Origin: Chloroflexia bacterium
GTDB taxonomy: Bacteria; Chloroflexota; Chloroflexia; DTKN01
Assembly (NCBI GenBank): GCA_016928715.1
Contig: JAFGKG010000219.1
Location: 1-64,000 of the forward strand
Length of the DNA: 64,000 nucleotides
Reading direction: 5' to 3'
Shown: positions 63,950 to 64,000 of the stretch, piece by piece
How the letters are laid out: each line of letters begins with the position of its first letter
How positions within the stretch are numbered: position 1 is the stretch's first letter
Made by a program: the position numbers and the translations under genes
Notes under the pieces: generated by a model
Database searches by the model: none
What the model saw: only the letters and a program-made list of their open reading frames with translations
What the model was told of the DNA's origin: nothing

Positions 63950-64000
63950 GTGCAAACGCCCCCGGCAAAAAGCACTTGGCCCCACCGGCGCTCAGCCGGC
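63950..64000 (+). CDS. Start of a further gene (3' partial)
   Basis: A GTG at 63950 with GGAGG 9 bases upstream opens a frame of 17 codons that runs off the window (MQTPPAKSTWPHRRSAG). Too little is present to name a function; the call rests on the ribosome site and the gap after the preceding gene. Confidence 0.4.
   Translation, partial: MQTPPAKSTWPHRRSAG

Overview
The window is GC-rich and densely coded, and it looks like chromosome from a member of the Chloroflexota, probably Anaerolineae or a related class. This is inference from gene content and family style: SARP/TPR giant regulators, inositol-phosphate synthase, HdrA-MvhD type redox proteins, many PAS/GAF histidine kinases, a MurT-type ligase and short REP-like palindromes between genes. 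No rRNA, prophage, transposase or CRISPR array was seen. There is one tRNA, tRNA-Leu(UAG). Promoters are sigma70-like with a strikingly constant 17-bp spacer, often in divergent pairs.

Layout. 0-3 kb: the 3' end of a gene whose product ends in a Cys-Ala repeat tail, followed by an intact PqqD-radical SAM-SPASM enzyme and a paralogue that has lost all its cluster cysteines; this looks like a peptide-tail modification system. 3-4.5 kb: a GT39-like membrane glycosyltransferase. 4.5-10.2 kb (minus strand): a PAS-histidine kinase-receiver hybrid, MurT, YlxP, a coiled-coil/roadblock protein and a cupin. 10.2-13.3 kb (minus): a polysaccharide ABC exporter (Wzt plus a Wzz-Wzm fusion). 13.4-17.3 kb: lpdA, ispG and rseP. 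17.6-20.7 kb: trpS, a phosphoesterase and a YcaQ-like glycosylase. 20.8-30.1 kb: redox and metabolic genes, namely a giant HdrA/GltD/MvhD flavoprotein, a heptad-repeat protein with a nuclease-like C terminus, two CCG-domain iron-sulfur proteins, a nicotinate phosphoribosyltransferase-like enzyme and inositol-1-phosphate synthase. 30.2-35 kb: an FG-GAP/CapA lipoprotein, a ChbG/YdjC deacetylase, Ogt and small proteins.

35.2-48.4 kb: trmFO, a multi-GAF histidine kinase overlapping it, then rpoC and rpoB on the minus strand. Both polymerase subunits have unusual features: a Cys-rich insertion in beta and an Asn-to-Ala change next to the catalytic aspartates in beta prime. 48.7-51.8 kb: a glycoside hydrolase fused to an O-antigen polymerase/ligase. 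51.8-55.1 kb (minus): an LppX-like lipoprotein, a CpXC protein and a LysM/M23 cell-wall protease. 55.3-63.2 kb: an HD-domain protein, pyruvate kinase, a uridine kinase-like protein with ThrRS-like N-terminal domains and a 1351-residue SARP/ATPase/TPR regulator. The last 0.8 kb holds a cluster of short palindromes, a small conserved-looking protein and the start of one more gene.

Taken together, the window mixes housekeeping genes (RNA polymerase, tRNA modification and charging, isoprenoid and glycolytic enzymes) with envelope polysaccharide export, cell-wall modification and an anaerobic-style electron-transfer set. Gene functions are assigned from recognisable motifs read by eye; no database search was possible.
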